Assembly (NCBI RefSeq): GCF_042665095.1
Contig: NZ_JBHTBV010000005.1
Length of the DNA stretch: 64,000 nt
From: Gordonibacter pamelaeae
GTDB taxonomy: Bacteria; Actinomycetota; Coriobacteriia; Coriobacteriales; Eggerthellaceae
Direction: 5' to 3' (one strand)
Part shown: positions 1 to 6,851 of the stretch, piece by piece
Layout of the letters: every line of letters begins with the position of its first letter
Numbering within the stretch: position 1 is the first letter of the stretch
Position numbers and translations under genes: made by a program
The notes under the pieces: generated by a model
The model's database searches: none
What the model saw: only the letters and a program-made list of their open reading frames with translations
What the model was told of the DNA's origin: nothing

Positions 1-87
1 CCTGATCTTGCGCGCTATCTCGGGCGCGCGCACGACCATGCGGGTGACTTCCGCATTGAGCGGTTCTACTCGTTCGATGGGGTACAC
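1..87 (-). CDS. Ferredoxin-NADP+ reductase-like / sulfide dehydrogenase alpha subunit (5' end only)
   Basis: Only the first 29 codons lie in the window; the gene runs off the left edge. The peptide starts VYPIERVEPLNAEV and continues TRMVVRAPEIARKI. This is the typical first strand and FAD-domain entry of the NfnA / dihydroorotate dehydrogenase electron-transfer family, which normally continues with a PGQFV motif. The GTG start at 87 is chosen because a GAGAGGG ribosome-binding site lies about 8 nt upstream. Members of this family move electrons between ferredoxin or NAD(P)H and a partner subunit in the cytoplasm. The partner gene is not visible. The family call rests on a short stretch and is moderate. 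Confidence 0.6.
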   Translation of the reverse strand, partial: MYPIERVEPLNAEVTRMVVRAPEIARKIR

Positions 88-387
88 GGCTTCGCCCTCT
101 CTCTTCTCAGATAGAGAAGCAGCACCGGACGATGGCGGTGCCGCTCCCCATAGAAGTATGGCGGCCATTATAGCAACATGCCCGCCGTCCCCATGTTTCG
201 AACAGGTTACCGAGCGGTCAGCGGAGAGAAAATCGCCGAGGTGGCAGGGAACCTATAATCGATGGAGGGCGCAGCCGGCGCATGCGGCCCCTGCGTTGCG
301 ACGGAGAAGGCGAGCTGATTGCCGCGTAGCCGTCCGCAGGGCGCGGTGCAGCCGTCCGCATCGGCGCCCATCGAGGAGGAAGCAGCC
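88..387. promoter_or_regulatory. Divergent intergenic region of 300 bp
   Basis: No gene is supported here. TATAAT is present on the minus strand at 167-172, facing the left-edge gene. Another TATAAT is on the plus strand at 254-259, facing corA. Neither has a good -35 box at 17 bp, so both are only candidate -10 elements. Open frames through this stretch are GC-driven and lack family-like sequence. Confidence 0.35.
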
Positions 388-1311
388 ATGGCGCAGAAAT
401 ACGTGTTGACCAAGCAGCTGAAGGCCGTGCCGCTCGACCAGCCCATCGAGCCGGGGGCATCGGTGGTGGAGGTCATCACCACCCAGGAGTTCGCCAAGCT
501 CGGCGTGGCCGGCGCCGACACGCTCTCGGCGCTGCGCACGCTCACGGAGGCCGAGAGCACCTACCTCGACGTGTTCCCCGACAGCCTCATCGGCTCGTTC
601 GCCGTCCCCGACAAGAAGGACCTCATGGGCGAGACGATCAAGTTCGCCTTTTACCTGAACAAGACCAACCTCATCTTCATCGACGAGGGTCAGGTATGCA
701 CGCGCTTGCTCGACGATATCGAGCGCATCGGCGTTTTGAAGGAATCCACGGCGGCGCACTGCCTGTTCGAGTTCATGAAGCTGCTCGTGAAGGACGACCT
801 GACGTACCTCGCCGACGTGGAGGACCGCATGGAGGACGTGGAGGAGCAGATCATCGACCGCTGCGGCAACGTGGCGAACCGCAAGATGCTGGGCTTTCGG
901 CGGCGGCTTCTGCGCATCGACACCTTCTACCAGCAGCTCGTGGACATGACGGGCACCATCGGCGACAACGAGAACAAACTGCTCACCAACGGGGAGGCCC
1001 GCCTGTTCCACTCGCTCGAGAAAACGGTGGAGCGCCTGCTCAAGCGCTCGCAGACGCTCAAGGAGTACAGCCTGCAGCTGCGCGAGCTCTACCAGACGCA
1101 AATCGACATTCAGCAGAACGACACCATGCAGTGGTTCACCGTCATCACGACGCTGTTCGCCCCGCTCACGCTCATCACCAGCTGGTTCGGCATGAACTTC
1201 GCGAACATGCCCGGCCTGGACTGGCAGTGGGGCTACCAGACCATCATCGTGGTGTGCATCGTCATCATCGTGGTGGAGCTGGTGATATTCAAGAGGAAGA
1301 AATGGCTGTGA
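388..1311 (+). CDS. corA: CorA-family divalent cation transporter
   Basis: This 307-residue protein fits CorA-type Mg2+/Co2+ channels. It has a long cytoplasmic alpha/beta and coiled-coil region and two membrane helices at the very C-terminus. The signature GMN (in GMNFANMPGL) lies at the end of the first helix, and a positively charged tail (FKRKKWL) follows the second helix. Family members form pentamers in the cytoplasmic membrane. The start at 388 is preceded by GAGGAGGAAG at proper spacing; an upstream in-frame extension from 319 looks random and is rejected. Genes on both sides are on the minus strand, so it is probably monocistronic. The first copy of an 83-bp repeat, with a strong hairpin, begins 37 bp after the stop. 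Confidence 0.93.
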   Translation: MAQKYVLTKQLKAVPLDQPIEPGASVVEVITTQEFAKLGVAGADTLSALRTLTEAESTYLDVFPDSLIGSFAVPDKKDLMGETIKFAFYLNKTNLIFIDEGQVCTRLLDDIERIGVLKESTAAHCLFEFMKLLVKDDLTYLADVEDRMEDVEEQIIDRCGNVANRKMLGFRRRLLRIDTFYQQLVDMTGTIGDNENKLLTNGEARLFHSLEKTVERLLKRSQTLKEYSLQLRELYQTQIDIQQNDTMQWFTVITTLFAPLTLITSWFGMNFANMPGLDWQWGYQTIIVVCIVIIVVELVIFKRKKWL

Positions 1312-1347
1312 GGCCCCGGCCTGGCGCCGCAAACCGGCAAGGCCGAG

Positions 1348-1430
1348 CGCTAACGAAAGAAATCGGCCGTTTTCTTTCGTTACGATGCGAAAATGCCCCG
1401 CTAACGAAAGAAAACTTTCGTTAGCGGGGC
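1348..1430. repeat. 83-bp repeat, copy 1 (left of fic), two hairpins
   Basis: This is a direct copy of 2658-2740 with 80 of 83 positions identical. It contains a hairpin with 12-bp arms (1351-1362 with 1371-1382) and a second perfect hairpin with 16-bp arms (1395-1410 with 1415-1430, loop AAAA). The 9-mer TAACGAAAG or its complement recurs at the arm ends. The second hairpin could terminate transcription from both corA and the convergent fic gene. The two copies bracket fic exactly. Confidence 0.85.
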
Positions 1431-1439
1431 ACGTTGCGG

Positions 1440-2585
1440 CTAAAGAGGATCCGTACCAGGCTCCAAGATGTCCAAATAGCGCTGGAATACGAACCGTTTG
1501 TTGCGCTGTGACTTCGGCGAGGCATCTTTCAGGATGCCCAATCCGCACAAGTTGTCTATCACGTTCTTCGCGGTCGGCTCCGACACGTGGAGCATTTCCG
1601 CCACCTTGCGTTTCGTGACGGACGGCGACTCGAACAACCGGTCAAGAAGGGCCGTGTGGTTGGCGCTAAGCCTTGCATCGTTCAAGAGTCGCAGGCAATC
1701 GCTTTGCAGCTGGATGATCTGCTTGGCCGAAGCGACCCCTTCTTCGGATGTCTGGGAGATACCCCGGAGAAAAAACGCCAGCCACTCTTCCCAAGCGCCC
1801 TTGAGCCTCACGTCCATCAGGCGGTCGTAGTATTCCTGCCGGTTCCTTTTGAAGTAATAGCTCAGGTAAAGAACGGGTTTTGACAGGATCCCCTCGTTGC
1901 AGAGCCAAAAGGTTATGAGCAGCCGACCCATGCGCCCGTTTCCATCAAGAAACGGATGGATGGTTTCGAACTGGGCATGGATAAGGGCGATCTTCACCAA
2001 GGTGGGCATGTCGGCGCATTCGTAGAAAAACGACTCCAGGGCTCCAAGCGCCGTTCGCATATCATCCACAGCCGGAGGCACATAGGGCGCGTCGGCGAGC
2101 GAGCAGCCCTGCGGCCCGATCCAGTTCTGGGAGTGCCTGAACTCGCCGGGGGTTCGCTCGCTTCCGCGACCGCTCGCCAACAGATGGGCATGGATCTCGC
2201 GGATCAGCCGCAGGCTCAAGGGAAACTCCCGCAGGCGGTCGAGCCCGTAGTTCATGGCCGCGATGTAATTGGCAACTTCCTGCGTGTCGTCGTTCATCCG
2301 GCTCTCCTCGATGGCGATGACGTCTTCCAGAGAAGCCTGCGTGCCCTCGATCTGGGAACTGAGAAGCGCCTCTTTCTTGACGTACATCGACACGAACAGA
2401 TCAGGGTCGGGCAGCACCTGGGTCACACCGTCCAGCCTGCCGAGCTTGCGGTCCGCCTCGGAGAGGAGCCCGAGCAGTTCCGAGGTGAACTCGAGGGGAG
2501 GATCGGGTGGCAGCGGCTTGGGAACGAACGCACGGTATCCGGTTGGCTGGGCAACGAATCGCCCGGATCGGTTTTGCCTATCCAC
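1440..2585 (-). CDS. Fic domain protein (adenylyltransferase) with winged-helix C-terminus
   Basis: This 381-residue protein carries the canonical Fic core HPFLDGNGRMGR in the middle third. That motif transfers a nucleotide monophosphate, usually AMP, to target hydroxyls. An N-terminal inhibitory motif, SSQIEGT, matches the (S/T)xxxE(G/N) signature that occludes ATP in class II self-inhibited Fic proteins. The last ~90 residues look like a winged helix-turn-helix (KRKVAEMLHVSEPTAKNVID), common in this Fic/HTH architecture. The RBS (GAAGGAGGAA) precedes the ATG at 2585. It is flanked by two 83-bp direct repeats, and the right copy overlaps its promoter (GATAAT near 2649-2654 on the minus strand). 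No antitoxin gene is adjacent. The target is unknown. Confidence 0.92.
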   Translation of the reverse strand: MDRQNRSGRFVAQPTGYRAFVPKPLPPDPPLEFTSELLGLLSEADRKLGRLDGVTQVLPDPDLFVSMYVKKEALLSSQIEGTQASLEDVIAIEESRMNDDTQEVANYIAAMNYGLDRLREFPLSLRLIREIHAHLLASGRGSERTPGEFRHSQNWIGPQGCSLADAPYVPPAVDDMRTALGALESFFYECADMPTLVKIALIHAQFETIHPFLDGNGRMGRLLITFWLCNEGILSKPVLYLSYYFKRNRQEYYDRLMDVRLKGAWEEWLAFFLRGISQTSEEGVASAKQIIQLQSDCLRLLNDARLSANHTALLDRLFESPSVTKRKVAEMLHVSEPTAKNVIDNLCGLGILKDASPKSQRNKRFVFQRYLDILEPGTDPL

Positions 2586-2657
2586 CAGTGTTCCTCCTTC
2601 TCGTAGTGCATTTGCGAAAATAGCTAAGGTTTCTTAGCCTTTTCTTTCATTATCTCA

Positions 2658-2740
2658 CGCTAACGAAAGAAATCGGCCGATTTCTTTCGTTACGACGCGA
2701 AAATGCCCCGCTAACGAAAGAAAACTTTCGATAGCGGGGC
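2658..2740. repeat. 83-bp repeat, copy 2 (right of fic), two palindromes
   Basis: Direct copy of 1348-1430, differing at three positions. Here the first palindrome (2661-2692) is a perfect 32-bp inverted repeat. The second hairpin, 2705-2740, has one mismatch because T becomes A at 2731. It lies between the stop of the uracil-DNA glycosylase gene and the start of fic, both on the minus strand. It could therefore terminate the upstream gene and also form part of the fic promoter or operator. Confidence 0.85.
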
Positions 2741-2766
2741 GCGAGGGGCGCAGATGTCGGTGTTTC

Positions 2767-3447
2767 CTAGAGCAGATGCGACTGCTCCACCGCAGGCTGC
2801 GAGGCGGCAGGGGCCTCTTCCGCAGGCTGCGCGGGAGTCGCGGGGCTGTCGACCTGCGCGGCAGGCGCCGCCGCCTTCTCCGCGTCGCTTGCGCGCAGCA
2901 GCTCGCCGAGCGTGGCGAAGTCGTTCTCCAGGGCCTCGCGCTTCGAGCCGTCGTAGATGGCGGCAGCGGGGTGGAAGATGGGGAACACCTTGAACTTGCC
3001 CGCGCGTTGCAGCGTGCCGTGCAGGCGCGTGATGCCGATCTCCGTCTTCAGTATGAACTTCGTGGAGAAGTTGCCCAAGGTGACGATGAACTCGGGGTCG
3101 ATGGTGCGCGTCTGCTCGCGCAGGTACGGGGTGCAGAGCTCGATCTCCTCCGGGCGCGGGTCGCGGTTCCCGGGAGGCCGGCACTTCAGCACGTTCGCGA
3201 TGAACACGTGCTCGCGCGCCAGGCCCGCGATGGCCAGAAGCTCGTTGAGGTACTGCCCGGCCTTGCCCACGAAGGGCTCGCCCTGCAGATCCTCGTTCTT
3301 GCCCGGCGCCTCGCCCACGATGAGCACGCGCGCCGAGGGGTTCCCCACCCCGAACACCGTCTGCGTGCGGCCGTCGGCCAGCGGGCACTTGCGGCAGGCC
3401 TCCACCTGCGCGCGGATGTCCTCCAGCGGAATGTGCGGCTTGGGCAT
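2767..3447 (-). CDS. Family 4 uracil-DNA glycosylase (Fe-S type)
   Basis: The 226-residue protein matches the iron-sulfur UDG family (type 4/5). Cys residues sit in the N-terminal CRKCP motif. The active-site loop is GEAPGKNED, followed by the FVGKAGQYL helix. The DNA-leucine-loop-like segment TRLHG and the IFHPA motif appear further on. It removes uracil from DNA to start base-excision repair. The last ~45 residues are Ala/Gln/Pro-rich and lie beyond the usual fold. The start ATG at 3447 has an AAGGGGG ribosome site. The alanine racemase gene lies 36 bp upstream on the same strand, so the two may be co-transcribed. The downstream hairpin in the 83-bp repeat probably ends the transcript. Confidence 0.92.
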   Translation of the reverse strand: MPKPHIPLEDIRAQVEACRKCPLADGRTQTVFGVGNPSARVLIVGEAPGKNEDLQGEPFVGKAGQYLNELLAIAGLAREHVFIANVLKCRPPGNRDPRPEEIELCTPYLREQTRTIDPEFIVTLGNFSTKFILKTEIGITRLHGTLQRAGKFKVFPIFHPAAAIYDGSKREALENDFATLGELLRASDAEKAAAPAAQVDSPATPAQPAEEAPAASQPAVEQSHLL

Positions 3448-3483
3448 GCGAATCCCCCTTCTCCCTGCTCTCTGCGCGAGAGC

Positions 3484-4872
3484 CTACACGTACACTCTGG
3501 GCATGCGCTGCGCGAACCCGATGGACAGCTCGTAGTGGATCGTGCCCAGCGTGTTCGCCATGTCGTCGAGCGTGACCACCGAGTCGCCCTGGCGTCCCAC
3601 CAGCACCACCTCGTCGCCGATCTGCGGGTCAACGCGGCGGCGCGTGCCGTAGATGCGCATGTCCACCTCGAACATGCACTGGTCCATGCAGATGTTGCCC
3701 ACCTGGCGGAACCGCTGGCCGGACACGATGAAGTCCGTGCGGCCCGAGAGCCCCCGGCGCAGGCCGTCGGCGTAGCCCACCGGTATGGTGCAAATCTTCA
3801 CGCTGCCGGGGCTGCGGTAGTTCATGCCATAGCTCACGCCCTCGCTCATGGGAACGAGCCGTGCGTCGGTCACGCGCGCGTGCACGCTCATGACGGGCTT
3901 GAGCTCGATCATCGTGCGCGTCTCCGGGCACGGGTGCAGGCCGTAGAGCGCGATGCCGGGGCGCACCATGTCGAAGTGCACGTCCGGGTAGCGGATGGCT
4001 GCGGCCGAGTTGGCAGCATGGATGATGCCGGGATCGACGCCGGCCACGCGCATGCCCTGGATGGCCTCCAGGAAGCGCTTCGTCTGTATATGGAAGTCCA
4101 GCGTCTCGGGCGCATCGGCCGTGGCGAAGTGGGTGAACGTGCCCACGAGGTCGAGCGCGCGGTGGAAGCTCACCTGCGAGAGGAACTCCACCACCTGGTC
4201 GTGGCGCACGCCGATGCGGTTCATGCCCGTGTTCACGGCCAGGTGGTACGGCGCGCGGATGCCGAAGGCGTCGGCCGCCTCGGCGTAGCGGATGGCGAAG
4301 TCGGGCGTGTAGACGCTCGGCATGACCTTGTAGGCCAGCAGCAGGGGGATGGCCTCGTCGGGCGGCTGCGACAGCACGAGGATGGGCGCGTTCACCAGCG
4401 CCTCGCGCAGCTCGATGGCCTCGTTGACCGTGGCCACGCCCAGGTACTCGGCGCCGGAGTTCAGCGCCGTCTTCGCGCAGCGCACCGCCCCATGCCCGTA
4501 GCCGTCGGCCTTCACCACGGCCATGACGCGCACGCCGGGTCCCACGTGGCGCTTGAGGGACGCCACGTTGTGGCGCAGGGCGTTCAGGTCGACCTCCGTC
4601 CAGGCCCAGCGGCGGTCGGTGTCGGGGATGAGGCGCAGCTTGTCGGGGTCGAAGCTCGCCGCGCCCGCGTCGGGCCGCGCGTGGTCGCGCGCGTACTGGA
4701 ACGCCCCCTGCGCGCCCCGCTCGTAGCCGGCCGGGACGCCCGCGAGCGCCGCGCCGCCGCCCGTGGTGTAGCCCCCCACCGGCGTGTGCCCCACGCTGGC
4801 GCTGGCCGGCTCGAAGCCCGGCTTGCGATTCGCGAACCCGGTGAATCCGTTCGGTAGCTCTTGTGCCGTCAT
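3484..4872 (-). CDS. alr: Alanine racemase (PLP-dependent) with N-terminal extension
   Basis: The enzyme interconverts L- and D-alanine for peptidoglycan. The PLP-lysine motif AVVKADGYGHG is clear. MNRIGV, the catalytic-tyrosine region SYGMNYRSPG and the C-terminal domain GNICMDQCMF are also present. The start at 4872 (MTAQELPNG) has a GAGGA site. This gives 462 residues, about 85-90 more than typical Alr at the N-terminus. The extra segment is Gly/Ala-rich and low complexity, and the conserved fold begins near RRWAWTEVDL. An internal start would give a normal-length enzyme, but no better ribosome site was seen. The UDG gene follows on the same strand. Confidence 0.93.
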   Translation of the reverse strand: MTAQELPNGFTGFANRKPGFEPASASVGHTPVGGYTTGGGAALAGVPAGYERGAQGAFQYARDHARPDAGAASFDPDKLRLIPDTDRRWAWTEVDLNALRHNVASLKRHVGPGVRVMAVVKADGYGHGAVRCAKTALNSGAEYLGVATVNEAIELREALVNAPILVLSQPPDEAIPLLLAYKVMPSVYTPDFAIRYAEAADAFGIRAPYHLAVNTGMNRIGVRHDQVVEFLSQVSFHRALDLVGTFTHFATADAPETLDFHIQTKRFLEAIQGMRVAGVDPGIIHAANSAAAIRYPDVHFDMVRPGIALYGLHPCPETRTMIELKPVMSVHARVTDARLVPMSEGVSYGMNYRSPGSVKICTIPVGYADGLRRGLSGRTDFIVSGQRFRQVGNICMDQCMFEVDMRIYGTRRRVDPQIGDEVVLVGRQGDSVVTLDDMANTLGTIHYELSIGFAQRMPRVYV

Positions 4873-5040
4873 GCTGCTGTCGTCCTCGCTCGATCGCCGT
4901 TCGTTTTCGCGCACCAGTATAGCACTCGCACATCGCCTGCAACCGCAGTCCACGGGCGAGCGCAGCAAGTCAGCGGATGCGCCTGGGCGCGACGCGGGCA
5001 CCTCTCCGCCCCACCGGCCGTCGAGCCGCCGAAAGGCCCC

Positions 5041-6672
5041 CTACCCCTCCCGCTCGTGGAGCATGTCCAGCAGTTCCTGGCGCTTGTGGATGTCCAGCTT
5101 CGTGTAGATGTGCTTCGCGTGGGTGCGCACCGTGTTCTCGCTGATGACCAGGCGCTCGGCGATGCTCGCCATGCTGTTGCCGCGGGCGATGAGCTCCATG
5201 ACCTCCGTCTCGCGCGTGGACAGGCCGAAGGCCTCCTGCATGGCACGGCACTGCTTGGACGTGCGGTCGCGGATAGTGCCGGCGTCGTCCGAGGCGCTGG
5301 GACGGTTGCGGCGCTTCGGCGCGGCCTTGGCGGGCTTGGGCTTGGGGGATTTGGCGGCCTTCGCAGAACCGGGAGCGGCGGCACGCTCGTCGGCATCGGC
5401 CGAGCCGCGACGCAAAAACTCGATGGGGTCAGCCGTCACCGTCCCCTTCGACGCCACGGCCTTGAACAGCGTGCCCGTGGACACCAGCAGCGTGATGCCC
5501 AGCACGTAGCTGGACACCATGGCCACGAAGAACAGCCAGTCGAACCCGTCCACCGAGACGAAGTCGCTCACCCACCCCAGCAGAAAGCCCACGGCCTGCA
5601 TGAGGTATACCACGGCGCCGAAGAACGCGTAGATGAACACGGGGTTGATGCCGCGGTCGCGCGAGACCTGCGCGCACTGCATCATCATGAGCATGAGCAC
5701 GAGCGAGAACACCATGTAGGTGAAGGCGGCGAACAGGTTCAAGTACCCCGCGCCCAGAAACGGAAGAAGCAAAAAGCCGGTTATGACCAGCGGGTACACC
5801 ATGCGGAACACCGACGTGAGCCCCAGGCGGAAGCTCATGCGCCGCCACAGCAGCAAGAGCACGGCAGCCGACACGAACGAGCCCAGCATGGAGGCGCTGT
5901 TCACAACGAGGCTGATCTCCTGGTGCAGAAGCGCGATGCCGCGAATGACCCCGCTGGCGAACGCGAGCGACCCCACGCACAGCGCGCTGCGCCAGTAGTC
6001 GGAAACCACCTGGCGGTAGACCTGCGGATGCTGACGCGGCACATCCTCGAACATGGGCTGGTCCATGCGCATCTCGCGCACGGAGAGCGCGATGCAGAGG
6101 CCGCACAAGGGCACGAACACGAGCGGCACCAGAAACGCCGTGAGGGCGATGGGCACCAGGTACAGCGCGAAGTAGATGAAGGGCGCCAGCGCCGTGCCCA
6201 CCACGAGACGCACGTTGCCCTGGGCGGGCGGCAGCGAGGCGAAGTAGCGCTGCCAGAGCATGAACAGGCCCGCGCACCCGATGCCCAAGAGCACGCCGCC
6301 CGCGGCCACGAGCACGAGCACGGCCTCGAAAACGTACATGGCGCCGATGAGGCACGCCGACCCGGCGAACACGAGGATGGCGCTCAACGACACCAGCATG
6401 CGCCGCGCCCCGTGCGGGAAACGGTACGACCCCACGGCGCTTGCCACGAACGCGCCCCAGAACGCGAGCGACTGCGCAAGGAAGAAGGTGAGCGTGACTT
6501 CCGCCGTCTGGAACTCCATCGGCAGAAACGGGAACACGCCGCCCCAGATGGACGTGGCGTTCACCGTGAGAAAGCACGCGTACCCCCAACTGGACACATG
6601 CGTATGCGCGGCGCCTTCTGCCACGTGAAGTCGGCCCTCCCCTGCCTCGATCTCCTTGCCCTGCGCATCCAT
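5041..6672 (-). CDS. Membrane LuxR-type regulator (about 12 TM plus HTH), divergent from DMSO reductase cluster
   Basis: The 543-residue protein has roughly 12 hydrophobic helices over its first ~400 residues. A low-complexity Lys/Ala/Pro linker follows, then a C-terminal LuxR/NarL HTH (STRETEVMELIARG, then ENTVRTHAKHIYTKL). The architecture resembles an MFS-like sensor fused to a DNA-binding domain, which is expanded in Eggerthellaceae. Two further copies occur here, at 18045 and 50546. It is divergent from the dmsA-like gene 180 bp away, so it probably controls that cluster in response to a small-molecule substrate; this is inference. A perfect 7-bp inverted repeat between the two genes is a candidate binding site. 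Confidence 0.88.
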   Translation of the reverse strand: MDAQGKEIEAGEGRLHVAEGAAHTHVSSWGYACFLTVNATSIWGGVFPFLPMEFQTAEVTLTFFLAQSLAFWGAFVASAVGSYRFPHGARRMLVSLSAILVFAGSACLIGAMYVFEAVLVLVAAGGVLLGIGCAGLFMLWQRYFASLPPAQGNVRLVVGTALAPFIYFALYLVPIALTAFLVPLVFVPLCGLCIALSVREMRMDQPMFEDVPRQHPQVYRQVVSDYWRSALCVGSLAFASGVIRGIALLHQEISLVVNSASMLGSFVSAAVLLLLWRRMSFRLGLTSVFRMVYPLVITGFLLLPFLGAGYLNLFAAFTYMVFSLVLMLMMMQCAQVSRDRGINPVFIYAFFGAVVYLMQAVGFLLGWVSDFVSVDGFDWLFFVAMVSSYVLGITLLVSTGTLFKAVASKGTVTADPIEFLRRGSADADERAAAPGSAKAAKSPKPKPAKAAPKRRNRPSASDDAGTIRDRTSKQCRAMQEAFGLSTRETEVMELIARGNSMASIAERLVISENTVRTHAKHIYTKLDIHKRQELLDMLHEREG

Positions 6673-6766
6673 TATAGTACGAAGCAGCGCCGGGCAACCT
6701 GCGCACCGTGCAGGCCGCCCGGCGAATGGGGTGATACCGCACCGCTCTGAACTGGTAAAACGCTTA

Positions 6767-6787
6767 AATCACATGCAAAGTGTGATT
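6767..6787. promoter_or_regulatory. Inverted repeat, candidate operator of the dms cluster
   Basis: AATCACA and TGTGATT form perfect 7-bp arms separated by 7 nt. The site lies 65 bp before the dmsA start and 95 bp before the divergent LuxR-type gene. Its position fits an activator or repressor site. The half-site resembles CRP/FNR-family sequences, but the arm order is inverted relative to TGTGA-N6-TCACA. Confidence 0.5.
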
Positions 6788-6851
6788 CTACTGCCCTGTT
6801 ATTTCGGTAGCGTGGCCCCTGGAGGAGTTACCAAGGAGAAGGAGGGAAACC

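Noticed and set aside
2776..4857. Very long plus-strand open frame opposite alanine racemase and UDG
   Set aside because: Arg/His/Ala-rich antisense shadow of two clear genes, caused by high GC; no family signature.
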